A stretch of 13,620 nucleotides of DNA, taken from the NCBI GenBank assembly GCA_003483885.1, contig DMXI01000554.1, forward strand, positions 1 to 13,620, read 5' to 3'. The translations under genes and the position numbers were made by a program. This document shows, piece by piece, positions 1 through 6,339 of this stretch. The first letter of the stretch is position 1. Each line of letters opens with the position of its first letter. Under the pieces are notes generated by a model. It saw only the letters and a list, made by a program, of their open reading frames with translations. It was not told the origin of the DNA and did no database searches. This DNA comes from Microscillaceae bacterium (GTDB lineage: Bacteria > Bacteroidota > Bacteroidia > Cytophagales > Microscillaceae).

Positions 1-116
1 GGTTTTGAAAACCTGTCAGGTACAAGGAATAGGCAAACATTTTTCTGGCAGAAAACTTAACAGTGTTTAATTTATAGCACAACTTCAACCAAAATAACCG
101 CTTAAATTGATTTCAA
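1..116. other. Upstream non-coding edge, no gene identified
   Basis: The first 13 bases form a perfect palindrome (GGTTTT, g, AAAACC). Frame 1 is open from base 1 to a stop at 58-60, so the tail of an upstream gene is possible, but about 19 codons are too few to identify. I see no convincing TAnnTTTG promoter for the gene starting at 117. Confidence 0.3.
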
Positions 117-791
117 ATGAGCAATATAAAACACGCCTTGATTATGGCCGCTGGCCGTGGCACCCGTATGCTACCTTTAACCAATGTAATTCCCAAACCT
201 ATGGCACCTTACAAAGGTTCTACGCTCATAGCTGAAGGAATCAAAAAGGTAAAACCTGCTATAGATTATTTACACATTACGGTAGGTTACAAAGGAGCAG
301 TACTGGCTCAGCACGTAATAGAGCTTGGGGTAAACTCGGTGTTTAATACCGAAGGCAAAGGCAATGCCTGGTGGATATACAACACGGCGCTTGCGCATTT
401 GAATGAGCCTATTTTTGTACTCACCGCCGACAATATTACGGAACTCGATTTTGACCTGTTAGCCAGCGAATACAACAAATACAATGCACCTGCTTGTATG
501 GTGGTACCAGTGTTACCTATCAATGGACTCGAGGGGGACTACATTCACCATAAGAATAACTGTGTGTTTGAGTTGAATCGCAATAAAAAAGCTGCTACTT
601 ATTGTTCAGGAATTCAAATGCTCAACCCTTATAAAATCAACCAAATGACCGATAAGGTAGACGATTTTTATCTGGTATGGCAACAACTCATTGCCCAACA
701 ACAATTATATTGCTCAGATAGCTACCCTAAAAACTGGTTCACGGTAGATACTATTGAACAACTCAACGCAATCAATAATCAAGATAATTAA
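117..791 (+). CDS. Sugar-phosphate nucleotidyltransferase family protein
   Basis: This 224-residue protein is a nucleotidyltransferase of the NTP_transferase type, which couples an NTP to a sugar phosphate and releases pyrophosphate in the cytoplasm. It opens with the family signature: a beta strand, then AAGRGTR (residues 11-17) and PKP (26-28), which bind the nucleotide phosphates. TADN at 103-106 supplies the likely metal-binding Asp105, and Asp211 in NWFTVDT near the C-terminus fits the second metal ligand. The length matches small single-domain members with no added acyltransferase domain. The actual sugar and nucleotide cannot be read from the sequence. The ATG at 117 places the glycine-rich loop at the usual distance from the N-terminus; there is no clear ribosome binding site, as is common in Bacteroidota. 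aroB follows after 27 bases, so the two are probably co-transcribed, although they share no obvious pathway. Confidence 0.85.
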   Translation: MSNIKHALIMAAGRGTRMLPLTNVIPKPMAPYKGSTLIAEGIKKVKPAIDYLHITVGYKGAVLAQHVIELGVNSVFNTEGKGNAWWIYNTALAHLNEPIFVLTADNITELDFDLLASEYNKYNAPACMVVPVLPINGLEGDYIHHKNNCVFELNRNKKAATYCSGIQMLNPYKINQMTDKVDDFYLVWQQLIAQQQLYCSDSYPKNWFTVDTIEQLNAINNQDN

Positions 792-818
792 TACAAGAGT
801 ATATCTAACCCCTTCATA

Positions 819-1871
819 ATGAGCGAGACACTTACCCAACAACACGTTCATATTGCCCAAAGCCTAGAGGCATTTGAGGAATTTTTACAAGAAAACAACT
901 ACACCAAAATAGCGGTTATTGTAGATGAAAACACTCTTCAGCACTGCTATCCTTTGATAAAGCCTTTGTTACCTGCTCAACATTTGCTGATTGAAATTAC
1001 AAGCGGCGAACAACACAAAACACTTGAAACTTGTAGCCATATTTGGCAACAAATGACTGATTACCAAATGGATCGCAAGTCATTGGTGATCAATGTTGGC
1101 GGTGGGGTCATTGGCGATATGGGAGGGTTTTGTGCTACCACCTACAAACGCGGGTTAGATTTTATCCAAATGCCCACTACCCTACTCGCTCAGGTAGATG
1201 CCAGCGTAGGTGGTAAGTTAGGTATTGATTTTCAGCAGTTTAAGAATCACATTGGCGCTTTCAAAATCCCTACCTGGGTATATATTTATCCTCCATTTTT
1301 GCAAACCTTACCTGCTCGGCAATTGCTCTCTGGCTTTGCGGAAGTAATCAAACACTGCCTCATTGCCGATGCTGATAAGTGGCAAGCCTTGCAACAAGGG
1401 CAATACCCAGGGTTTGACTGGGCCGACATCATTCAGCACTCGGTAGAAGTAAAGGCCGACGTGGTAGAAAATGATCCGTTGGAATACGGCTTACGTAAGA
1501 TTTTGAATTTTGGTCATACCATTGGCCACGCTATTGAGAGCCATTATTTAAACGATCCCGAAAGGGCTTTGCTCCACGGAGAAGCCATTGCCATTGGTAT
1601 GCTTTGTGAAACTTATCTCTCTGAACAAAAAGGGTTTATCAATACTGAGGCATTACAGACGGTGGTGCAATACATCCAGGCGCTGTACCCAAGGCTCACC
1701 ATTCATTCTGAGGAAATTCCAGCGGTGGCTCAATTGACTACCCAAGACAAAAAAAATGAAGGGGGAGAAATCAAATGTACTTTACTCCAACAAATCGGGC
1801 AAGCCAATTTTAACCAACCTATTACGCTCGCGGAAGTAGAAAAAGCCTTGAAATGGTATCAAGGTCTTTAA
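819..1871 (+). CDS. aroB: 3-dehydroquinate synthase
   Basis: This 350-residue protein catalyses the second shikimate step, turning DAHP into 3-dehydroquinate using NAD+ and a divalent metal. The NAD+ loop GGGVIGDMGG is at residues 94-103, followed by PTTLLAQVDASVGGK (119-133). The expected metal ligands are all present: Glu175 in AEVIKH, His236 in GHTIGHAIE and His253 in HGEA. DKKN at 310-313 is the conserved C-terminal substrate-binding segment. Length and motif order are normal for AroB, and retention of these residues argues against the antibiotic-type cyclases of the same fold (2-deoxy-scyllo-inosose or EEVS synthases), although those cannot be excluded by motif reading alone. It lies 27 bases after the nucleotidyltransferase gene and ends just before a strong hairpin facing a convergent gene. 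No regulatory site is visible in front of it. Confidence 0.95.
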   Translation: MSETLTQQHVHIAQSLEAFEEFLQENNYTKIAVIVDENTLQHCYPLIKPLLPAQHLLIEITSGEQHKTLETCSHIWQQMTDYQMDRKSLVINVGGGVIGDMGGFCATTYKRGLDFIQMPTTLLAQVDASVGGKLGIDFQQFKNHIGAFKIPTWVYIYPPFLQTLPARQLLSGFAEVIKHCLIADADKWQALQQGQYPGFDWADIIQHSVEVKADVVENDPLEYGLRKILNFGHTIGHAIESHYLNDPERALLHGEAIAIGMLCETYLSEQKGFINTEALQTVVQYIQALYPRLTIHSEEIPAVAQLTTQDKKNEGGEIKCTLLQQIGQANFNQPITLAEVEKALKWYQGL

Positions 1872-1885
1872 TCCATACACATTAT

Positions 1886-1923
1886 CCTTGGTGATTGGCC
1901 CCATGAATATCCAATTACCAAGG
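1886..1923. terminator. Hairpin between convergent genes, possible shared terminator
   Basis: CCTTGGTGATTGG (1886-1898) pairs with CCAATTACCAAGG (1911-1923) over 13 positions with one G-T pair and a 12-base loop. It sits 15 bases after the aroB stop and 10 bases from the end of the opposing DoxX-like gene, where a bidirectional terminator is expected. Neither side has a proper T-run, so it could instead protect mRNA 3' ends. Confidence 0.5.
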
Positions 1924-1932
1924 AAACATTTA

Positions 1933-2811
1933 CTATCGCACTTTTTCCATTCTTATCTTTACTCCCTTTCCATCGATCACCAACTCTTTTCCAGCTATCT
2001 TATAGTTGGCGTTAAGCAATTCGTACATTTGGTTTTCGTCCACTTTGAGCACATCAGACTCTTCATTGGCATTTTTAAAGGCTTTTAGCGAAATCGTTTG
2101 ATTGGCTTTGTCAAACTGATACTTTCCAAAATAAAGCTCTTTCAAATTGTGGCCACTCCTGATAGAAAATGTATTGGCCGACTGAAAATACACCCGTTCC
2201 CAACCTGACTTTCCTGCTAATTGGGCTACTTTCCAAGTGCCAAAAAACTCGTTTTTAGCCAGATACTTATTTTTTAAAATCAAGGTGAAAGCAAACAACC
2301 CAATCGAGATGAGCGGAATGAATACATACTTGGAAGCGTGCATTTTATTGAGCCACTGAGGGTTATCTTTTTGCTGAAATAAGGCAGGCTGCTGAATAAA
2401 AAACTGGTAAAAGGCTTGAAACTCTGATAAAAAAACAAATAAAGCTATCAGGGTAAGCGTAATCGCCATTCCCTTAGCCCCATCAATGGAATAAGCAAAA
2501 TCTAGGACCAAAATATTGAGAATGATGGATAAATATAAGACGATACCTACCCGGGTGGTTTTACGAAAAAACAGTAATATAGAGGCAATTATCTGGCTAC
2601 TGGCAATAAAAATCCCATACTCATAAGAATAGCCAAAGTAAAACCAAGTCAATTCAAACCCACTCAGTTGTCCAAGGGTTTTATCCCAAACTTGAGGTTG
2701 AGATAAAAACTGAGTTCCTAAAAGCTTAGCAAAAGCATACATTAAAAAAACGGTTGCCAGAAAATACCGGGCAATGGTGTGTAAAATCAAATGGGTTTTC
2801 TTGTTCATCAT
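1933..2811 (-). CDS. DoxX-like membrane protein with C-terminal beta-rich domain
   Basis: The N-terminal half resembles DoxX-like proteins: four predicted membrane helices near residues 8-30, 62-82, 88-108 and 113-132, with an RYFLATVFLMYAFAKLLG start typical of that fold. A fifth hydrophobic helix (about 162-180) is followed by a soluble domain of roughly 110 residues beginning EFFGTWKVAQL, rich in short alternating strands, reminiscent of lipocalin-like domains. DoxX-type proteins are often tied to redox or sulfur chemistry, but no substrate can be named here. I chose the ATG at 2811, giving 292 residues; an in-frame GTG at 2841 would add ten polar residues, and another ATG lies at 2808. 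The gene diverges from a histidine kinase/LytTR regulator pair across a short gap, so it may be their target; that is inference from position only. Confidence 0.7.
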   Translation of the reverse strand: MMNKKTHLILHTIARYFLATVFLMYAFAKLLGTQFLSQPQVWDKTLGQLSGFELTWFYFGYSYEYGIFIASSQIIASILLFFRKTTRVGIVLYLSIILNILVLDFAYSIDGAKGMAITLTLIALFVFLSEFQAFYQFFIQQPALFQQKDNPQWLNKMHASKYVFIPLISIGLFAFTLILKNKYLAKNEFFGTWKVAQLAGKSGWERVYFQSANTFSIRSGHNLKELYFGKYQFDKANQTISLKAFKNANEESDVLKVDENQMYELLNANYKIAGKELVIDGKGVKIRMEKVR

Positions 2812-2945
2812 TATTCTAATGTTTTTATTAGTTGATATCACAAATTTGGGCTAGCCAACCGGCTTTTCAGAAAAAAAGTGAGTTCCTACTTGAGGCAAGT
2901 GATAAACTGAGATGGCCTTGGGAGGAATGGCGTTGATCACATTTA

Positions 2946-2977
2946 TTTGGCTAAACTCTATAGTTTCTTGAGCTTTG
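2946..2977 (+). promoter_or_regulatory. Candidate Bacteroidota promoter for the histidine kinase
   Basis: TTTG (2946-2949), a 20-base spacer and GAGCTTTG (2970-2977) fit the Bacteroidota -33/-7 pattern with one mismatch to TAnnTTTG. The start codon is only four bases further on, which would make the transcript leaderless or nearly so. Confidence 0.4.
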
Positions 2978-2981
2978 TAAT

Positions 2982-3965
2982 ATGTTAAAGGTATTTAGAA
3001 TAAGATGGGTATATCATAGTCTCATTTGGCTGGCAATGCTGTTGTCTTTAATCTTTGTGGCATATGGATCTAATCAGCAAGCTCCTTTTTGGAAAGTATT
3101 GTCATTGACCTTCTTTTTTGTTTGTGCAACGGCTGTTTCTGTTTATACCAACTTCTATCTAAAAAAACAACTCTTTGAAAATCGCCATTACCTCTATTAC
3201 TTCATTTCACTCATTCTCATTATTTTGGCAACTGCAACATTCGTAAGGTGGCTCCCCATTTTTGCTCCTATTGCCAAAACCTCCTTTCAGCAAGAGTTAA
3301 TCAATTTCACAGTCTTGCACCTGCTGGCAATCGGCTTACAATATTTAAAACGAGGCATCGTAGGCCAGTATCAATTACAAGAGCTCAAAGCCAAAAATGC
3401 CGAAATGGAATTAAGTGCACTTAAATCTCAAGTCAATCCTCATTTTTTGTTCAATACTCTCAATAATATTTACTCTATCAGTCAATTAGAGCCTCAAAAA
3501 GGCATTGAAATGATTTTGGAATTGTCAGAGGTTATGCGTTATCATTTGTCGTTTTCGCGCCAAAAACAAGTCACCCTTGAGGAAGAAATGCAATTGATAG
3601 AATCTTATCTGGCACTGGAAAGAATACGCTTTGAGGATAATCTTTCATTAAGAACTGACTTCCAGCAGATAGACCATGGGCTACACATTGCTCCACTTAT
3701 TCTGCTTACTTTTATCGAGAATGCCTTTAAACATGGTACCCACCCGGTAAATCCCTGCTTTATTCATATGAGCTTGAAAACAGATCAAAACACTCTGTTG
3801 TTTACCATAGAAAACAGCATTATACACGACCAAAGCAATTTGAGCACTTTGGTAGGGTTAGAAAACACCCAAAGAAGATTAACATTATTGTACCCCAATC
3901 GCCACCAATTATCAATTACCAATACCAACAATACTTATTCACTCAAACTCACCTTGACACTATGA
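2982..3965 (+). CDS. LytS/YehU-type membrane sensor histidine kinase
   Basis: This 327-residue sensor kinase belongs to the His_kinase (LytS) type that pairs with LytTR regulators. The N-terminal third has about four membrane helices (near 12-28, 38-57, 70-90 and 105-122) and no separate extracytoplasmic sensor domain. A short coiled linker (about 128-148) leads to the phosphoacceptor block with His154 in QVNPHFLFNTLNNIYS. The ATP-binding part shows the N-box IENAFKHG around Asn247 and a short glycine box, GLENTQRRL, near residue 292. The cue is unknown; kinases of this layout are thought to sense within or at the membrane. Its last codons overlap the response regulator start in an ATGA arrangement, so the two are translationally coupled. 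An in-frame ATG at 2982 directly before MLKVFRIRW is the obvious start. Confidence 0.92.
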   Translation: MLKVFRIRWVYHSLIWLAMLLSLIFVAYGSNQQAPFWKVLSLTFFFVCATAVSVYTNFYLKKQLFENRHYLYYFISLILIILATATFVRWLPIFAPIAKTSFQQELINFTVLHLLAIGLQYLKRGIVGQYQLQELKAKNAEMELSALKSQVNPHFLFNTLNNIYSISQLEPQKGIEMILELSEVMRYHLSFSRQKQVTLEEEMQLIESYLALERIRFEDNLSLRTDFQQIDHGLHIAPLILLTFIENAFKHGTHPVNPCFIHMSLKTDQNTLLFTIENSIIHDQSNLSTLVGLENTQRRLTLLYPNRHQLSITNTNNTYSLKLTLTL

Positions 3966-4723
3966 AGAAAATTCGCCTATTAATTGTAGATGATGAATTA
4001 TTGGCCCACAAACTGCTCCAGGGCTATTGCCAACAGATAGATTATGTAGAGGTGGTGGGCAATTGTTATGACGGCATTTCTACGCTCAACTTTCTCAGTG
4101 AGCACGCGGTAGATGCCATGCTGTTGGATATTCAAATGCCCAACTTGACAGGGTTTGAGTTGCTCGAAAGCCTCAAAAACCAAATCCCCAAGGTGATTTT
4201 TACCACAGCCTACACCGAGCACGCCCTCAAGGGGTTTGACTATGACCAAGTGATTGATTACCTCAACAAACCCATTCGTTTTGCCCGGTTTGTAAAAGCC
4301 ATCGAGCGCCTCAGAAAACAATTGACCTTGGAGCAAAAGTTTAATGTAAATCTCCCTCAAGAAACCTCCCCTGTTGCTACTCCCAAGGAACAAGCTCCTG
4401 ATGAATACTTGTACATCAAAGATAACAAAGTGATCTATAAGGTGTCTCTGGCGAATATTTTATACTTTCAGTCTTGGGGCAACTACCTTAAGGTATTTAT
4501 GACCAACAACGAAGTAAAAGTATACCGTAAAACCCTCAAAGAAATCATTGCTGAAATGCCCCCTCAACAGTTCCAGCGCATTCACAAATCTTATTTGGTC
4601 AATACCAACAAAATCAAAGCCTTGCAGGGCAATATGCTCCTACTGGAAGAAGACCACGAACTCCCCATAGGCCGAGCCTATCAACTACAAGTGAGGACCC
4701 GCATCATGGGGAATCAATTGTAG
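3962..4723 (+). CDS. LytTR-family response regulator
   Basis: This 253-residue regulator receives a phosphate from the adjacent kinase and binds DNA. The receiver domain (residues about 4-120) has the acidic pair Asp10-Asp11, the phosphoacceptor Asp56 in LLDIQMPN, Thr81/Thr82 and Lys103 in LNKP. After a linker of about 25 residues, a LytTR DNA-binding domain (about 148-250) starts with EYLYIKDN and includes ILYFQSWGNYLKVF and the RIHKSYLVN segment typical of the family. Both domains are full length. It overlaps the kinase gene by four bases. LytTR proteins often act on neighbouring genes, so the divergent DoxX-like gene is a plausible target. No terminator is obvious after it; only a weak GTTCA/TGAAC hairpin follows the stop. 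Confidence 0.93.
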   Translation: MKKIRLLIVDDELLAHKLLQGYCQQIDYVEVVGNCYDGISTLNFLSEHAVDAMLLDIQMPNLTGFELLESLKNQIPKVIFTTAYTEHALKGFDYDQVIDYLNKPIRFARFVKAIERLRKQLTLEQKFNVNLPQETSPVATPKEQAPDEYLYIKDNKVIYKVSLANILYFQSWGNYLKVFMTNNEVKVYRKTLKEIIAEMPPQQFQRIHKSYLVNTNKIKALQGNMLLLEEDHELPIGRAYQLQVRTRIMGNQL

Positions 4724-4816
4724 GCATGAAGTTCATTTGAACACCTTAAATGTTTTTTGCAGGGTTTAGTGCAAGAGAACCATTACTTAATTTTATTAAT
4801 TCTTTCAAAGTTTACA

Positions 4817-4838
4817 CTTAATAAGTTATCTTATTAAG
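4817..4838. promoter_or_regulatory. Perfect 9+9 palindrome, possible Lrp-family operator
   Basis: CTTAATAAG and CTTATTAAG form a perfect inverted repeat around the spacer TTAT, centred about 60 bases before the Lrp/AsnC gene and upstream of its candidate promoter. Lrp/AsnC proteins commonly bind AT-rich dyads in their own control regions, so autoregulation is likely but not shown. Confidence 0.5.
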
Positions 4839-4870
4839 CAATACCTGATTAATATTTTAAGTCATTACTC

Positions 4871-4878
4871 TAAATTTG
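4871..4878 (+). promoter_or_regulatory. Candidate -7 element for the Lrp-family gene
   Basis: TAAATTTG is an exact match to TAnnTTTG. I see no good TTTG partner at the proper distance upstream, which suits a promoter needing an activator. The start codon begins 11 bases after the element, leaving room for only a very short leader. Confidence 0.45.
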
Positions 4879-4888
4879 CCCTCATTAT

Positions 4889-5338
4889 ATGGATTCGGTA
4901 GACAAGAAAATAATTGCTTTGCTAAAGCAAAATGCCCGTATGACTGCTTCTGAAATTGCCGGAAAGGTGCATTTATCGGTACCAGCGGCAGCCGAAAGGC
5001 TCAAAAAGCTGGATCGTGCAGGGATTATTGACCAATACACCATCAAGCTCAATCGTAAAAAACTGGGACTCAACCTGATGGCCTACATCCAGGTTACTTT
5101 TGACCAAAAGGCTTACCACGAGGAGTTTCGGGAAACACTGCATCATTTCAAAAATGCGGTGCAGGAGAGTGACCATGTGCTGGAATGCTACCACATTACG
5201 GGGGAGTATGATTTTATGCTCAAGGTATTGGTACAGGATACCGACCATTTAGAAGAATTCATTGTTAATTATCTCAAAAAAATCCCTGGAATTATTCGTT
5301 CCAAAACAGTGGTTGCCCTGGGAGCGCTTAAAGAGTGA
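4889..5338 (+). CDS. Lrp/AsnC-family transcriptional regulator
   Basis: This 149-residue protein has the classic Lrp architecture. An N-terminal winged helix-turn-helix (residues 1-60) opens MDSVDKKIIALLKQNARMT, with ASEIAGKVHLSVPAAAERLKKL as the recognition region. A C-terminal RAM ligand-binding and oligomerisation domain (about 65-145) carries CYHITGEYDFMLKV, whose GEYD matches the conserved G-(D/E)-YD effector segment. The length is normal. Such proteins act as dimers or octamers and usually respond to amino acids; the ligand cannot be read here. The ATG at 4889 gives the usual family N-terminus. A perfect palindrome 50-70 bases upstream is a likely operator. The downstream neighbour is a 500-base repeat region, so the gene is probably transcribed alone. 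Confidence 0.94.
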   Translation: MDSVDKKIIALLKQNARMTASEIAGKVHLSVPAAAERLKKLDRAGIIDQYTIKLNRKKLGLNLMAYIQVTFDQKAYHEEFRETLHHFKNAVQESDHVLECYHITGEYDFMLKVLVQDTDHLEEFIVNYLKKIPGIIRSKTVVALGALKE

Positions 5339-5348
5339 AAAACTTTTT

Positions 5349-5612
5349 AAATGAAAAATGTAAAACGTAAAATGAAAAATGAAAAATGAAAAATGGCGCG
5401 AAGCGAAAACTTATCGAGTCAAGCGAGTTCCCTCCTGCTCTAAGTTCCGATTCTATCGGAGTTTAGGAGGGCTAGGGTGGTATTTTAAGTGAAAAGCTAA
5501 AAGTGAAAAATGGCGCGAAGCGGGATTAAATTAAAAATGTAAAACGTAAAATGAAAAATGGGCGCGAAGCGGAATTAAGTGAAAAATGAAAAGTGAAAAA
5601 TGGCGCGAAACG
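5349..5612. repeat. Low-complexity TGAAAAA repeats with four GGCGCGAAGCG modules
   Basis: This gene-free stretch is built from A-rich words such as TGAAAAATG and TAAAACGTAAAATG, four times capped by a GC-rich module. The module reads GGCGCGAAGCG at 5395-5405, 5512-5522 and 5561-5571, and GGCGCGAAACG at 5602-5612. A 28-base word is repeated exactly at 5354-5381 and 5533-5560. The module contains the heptamer GCGAAGC, known as a very stable single-stranded DNA mini-hairpin with a GAA loop. No open frame of note crosses the region and no transposase is near. I read it as a mosaic of intergenic repeats rather than a gene. Confidence 0.8.
5430..5471. repeat. Imperfect long hairpin inside the repeat region
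   Basis: CCCTCCT (5430-5436) pairs with AGGAGGG (5465-5471), and an inner stem TCCGAT (5446-5451)/ATCGGA (5455-5460) closes a three-base loop. The middle can pair partly through AA/TT and G-T pairs. No T-run follows, so it is not a typical terminator. It lies between the first and second GGCGCGAAGCG modules. Confidence 0.6.
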
Positions 5613-5840
5613 GAGGTTAGTTGTTAGGAGTTGGTAGTTCGTAGTTTATCTAGTCTATAGTTTTGCGATGCATTGCGGAATAATTCATCAATTCATAATT
5701 GACTATCATATTTGCAAAAGAGAGAGCGACTTCTGTTGCGCATTGCGAAACAATAAGCGCAGCATAACAATAGAACAATGAAACAATAAGCCGAAGGCGG
5801 AACAATTTAGCAATGTAACAATAGAACAATAAAATTAATC
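5613..5840. repeat. Second half of the intergenic mosaic, different repeat words
   Basis: The word content changes along this stretch. First come GTTAGTT/GTAGTT words (about 5615-5662), then an ATTCATAATT block (5681-5700), then AACAATAGAACAATGAAACAAT-like words (5767-5834). GCATTGCG occurs twice (5670-5677 and 5740-5747), and GCCGAAGGC near 5790 is another GAA-loop hairpin. No clear promoter for the gene at 5841 could be picked out. Confidence 0.65.
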
Positions 5841-6263
5841 ATGAGCAACTACTTCGAAAATAATCAAGAAGCACAGGCATTGGTCAGAGGGTTTCTGGAC
5901 CTGAGCCTGGAAGAAACAGCATTTACCCACGAAGCCCATCTTACCGTAGCCATTTGGTATTTGAGCTGGTATCCCCTTGACAAAGGTACTGATTTGATCC
6001 GAGACAACATTTGCCAGTTTAATGTGGCCAAGGGCGGAGAAAATACCGATTCGCGAGGGTATCACGAGACCATCACGGCGTTTTACATGCACACCGTCAG
6101 TCAGTTTTTAAAACAACAACCCCAAGGTAAGGAATTAGCAAACTTGGCCAATACATTAATTAATAGCGAAATGGGGCAACGAGATTATTTGTTGCAGTTT
6201 TATAGCAAAGAATATTTGTTTTCGGTAAAAGCCAGAAGGGAGTTTGTAGAAGGGGATTTATAG
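5841..6263 (+). CDS. Conserved hypothetical protein with HxxH and GYHETIT motifs
   Basis: I cannot name a function for this 140-residue, probably cytoplasmic and mostly helical protein. The striking parts are FTHEAHLTVAIWYL (His30, His33) and GYHETITAFYMH (His75, Glu76, Thr77, His84), which I recall as paired blocks in small hypothetical proteins from several phyla. Clustered His and Glu residues could bind a metal, but that is inference. There is no signal peptide or membrane helix. The ATG at 5841 follows AT-rich repeat sequence without a visible ribosome binding site. The Crp/Fnr-type gene starts 76 bases after its stop, so co-transcription is possible. Base composition resembles its neighbours. 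Confidence 0.65.
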   Translation: MSNYFENNQEAQALVRGFLDLSLEETAFTHEAHLTVAIWYLSWYPLDKGTDLIRDNICQFNVAKGGENTDSRGYHETITAFYMHTVSQFLKQQPQGKELANLANTLINSEMGQRDYLLQFYSKEYLFSVKARREFVEGDL

Positions 6264-6339
6264 AAAAAAACCTTATTTTGTGATGTTTGTAGCAAATGAG
6301 GAGTTGATGGAAAAGTAAAACACCCCAAATCTATTACCT

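Noticed and set aside
819..1871. Reading the cyclase as an antibiotic-type sugar phosphate cyclase because of the nucleotidyltransferase next door
   Set aside because: All metal and substrate motifs fit standard AroB and no aminotransferase or other biosynthesis genes are nearby.
1888..2088. Open frame on the + strand just after aroB
   Set aside because: It runs over the intergenic hairpin and antisense to the DoxX-like gene, and has no recognisable domain.
4730..4760. GTTCA/TGAAC hairpin after the LytTR gene as a terminator
   Set aside because: The stem is only five base pairs with a two-base loop and the T-run is displaced, so support is too weak.
5349..5840. CRISPR array reading of the repeats
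   Set aside because: Repeat spacing is irregular (117, 49 and 41 bases), the repeat is only 11 bases, the intervening sequence is itself repetitive, and no cas gene is present.
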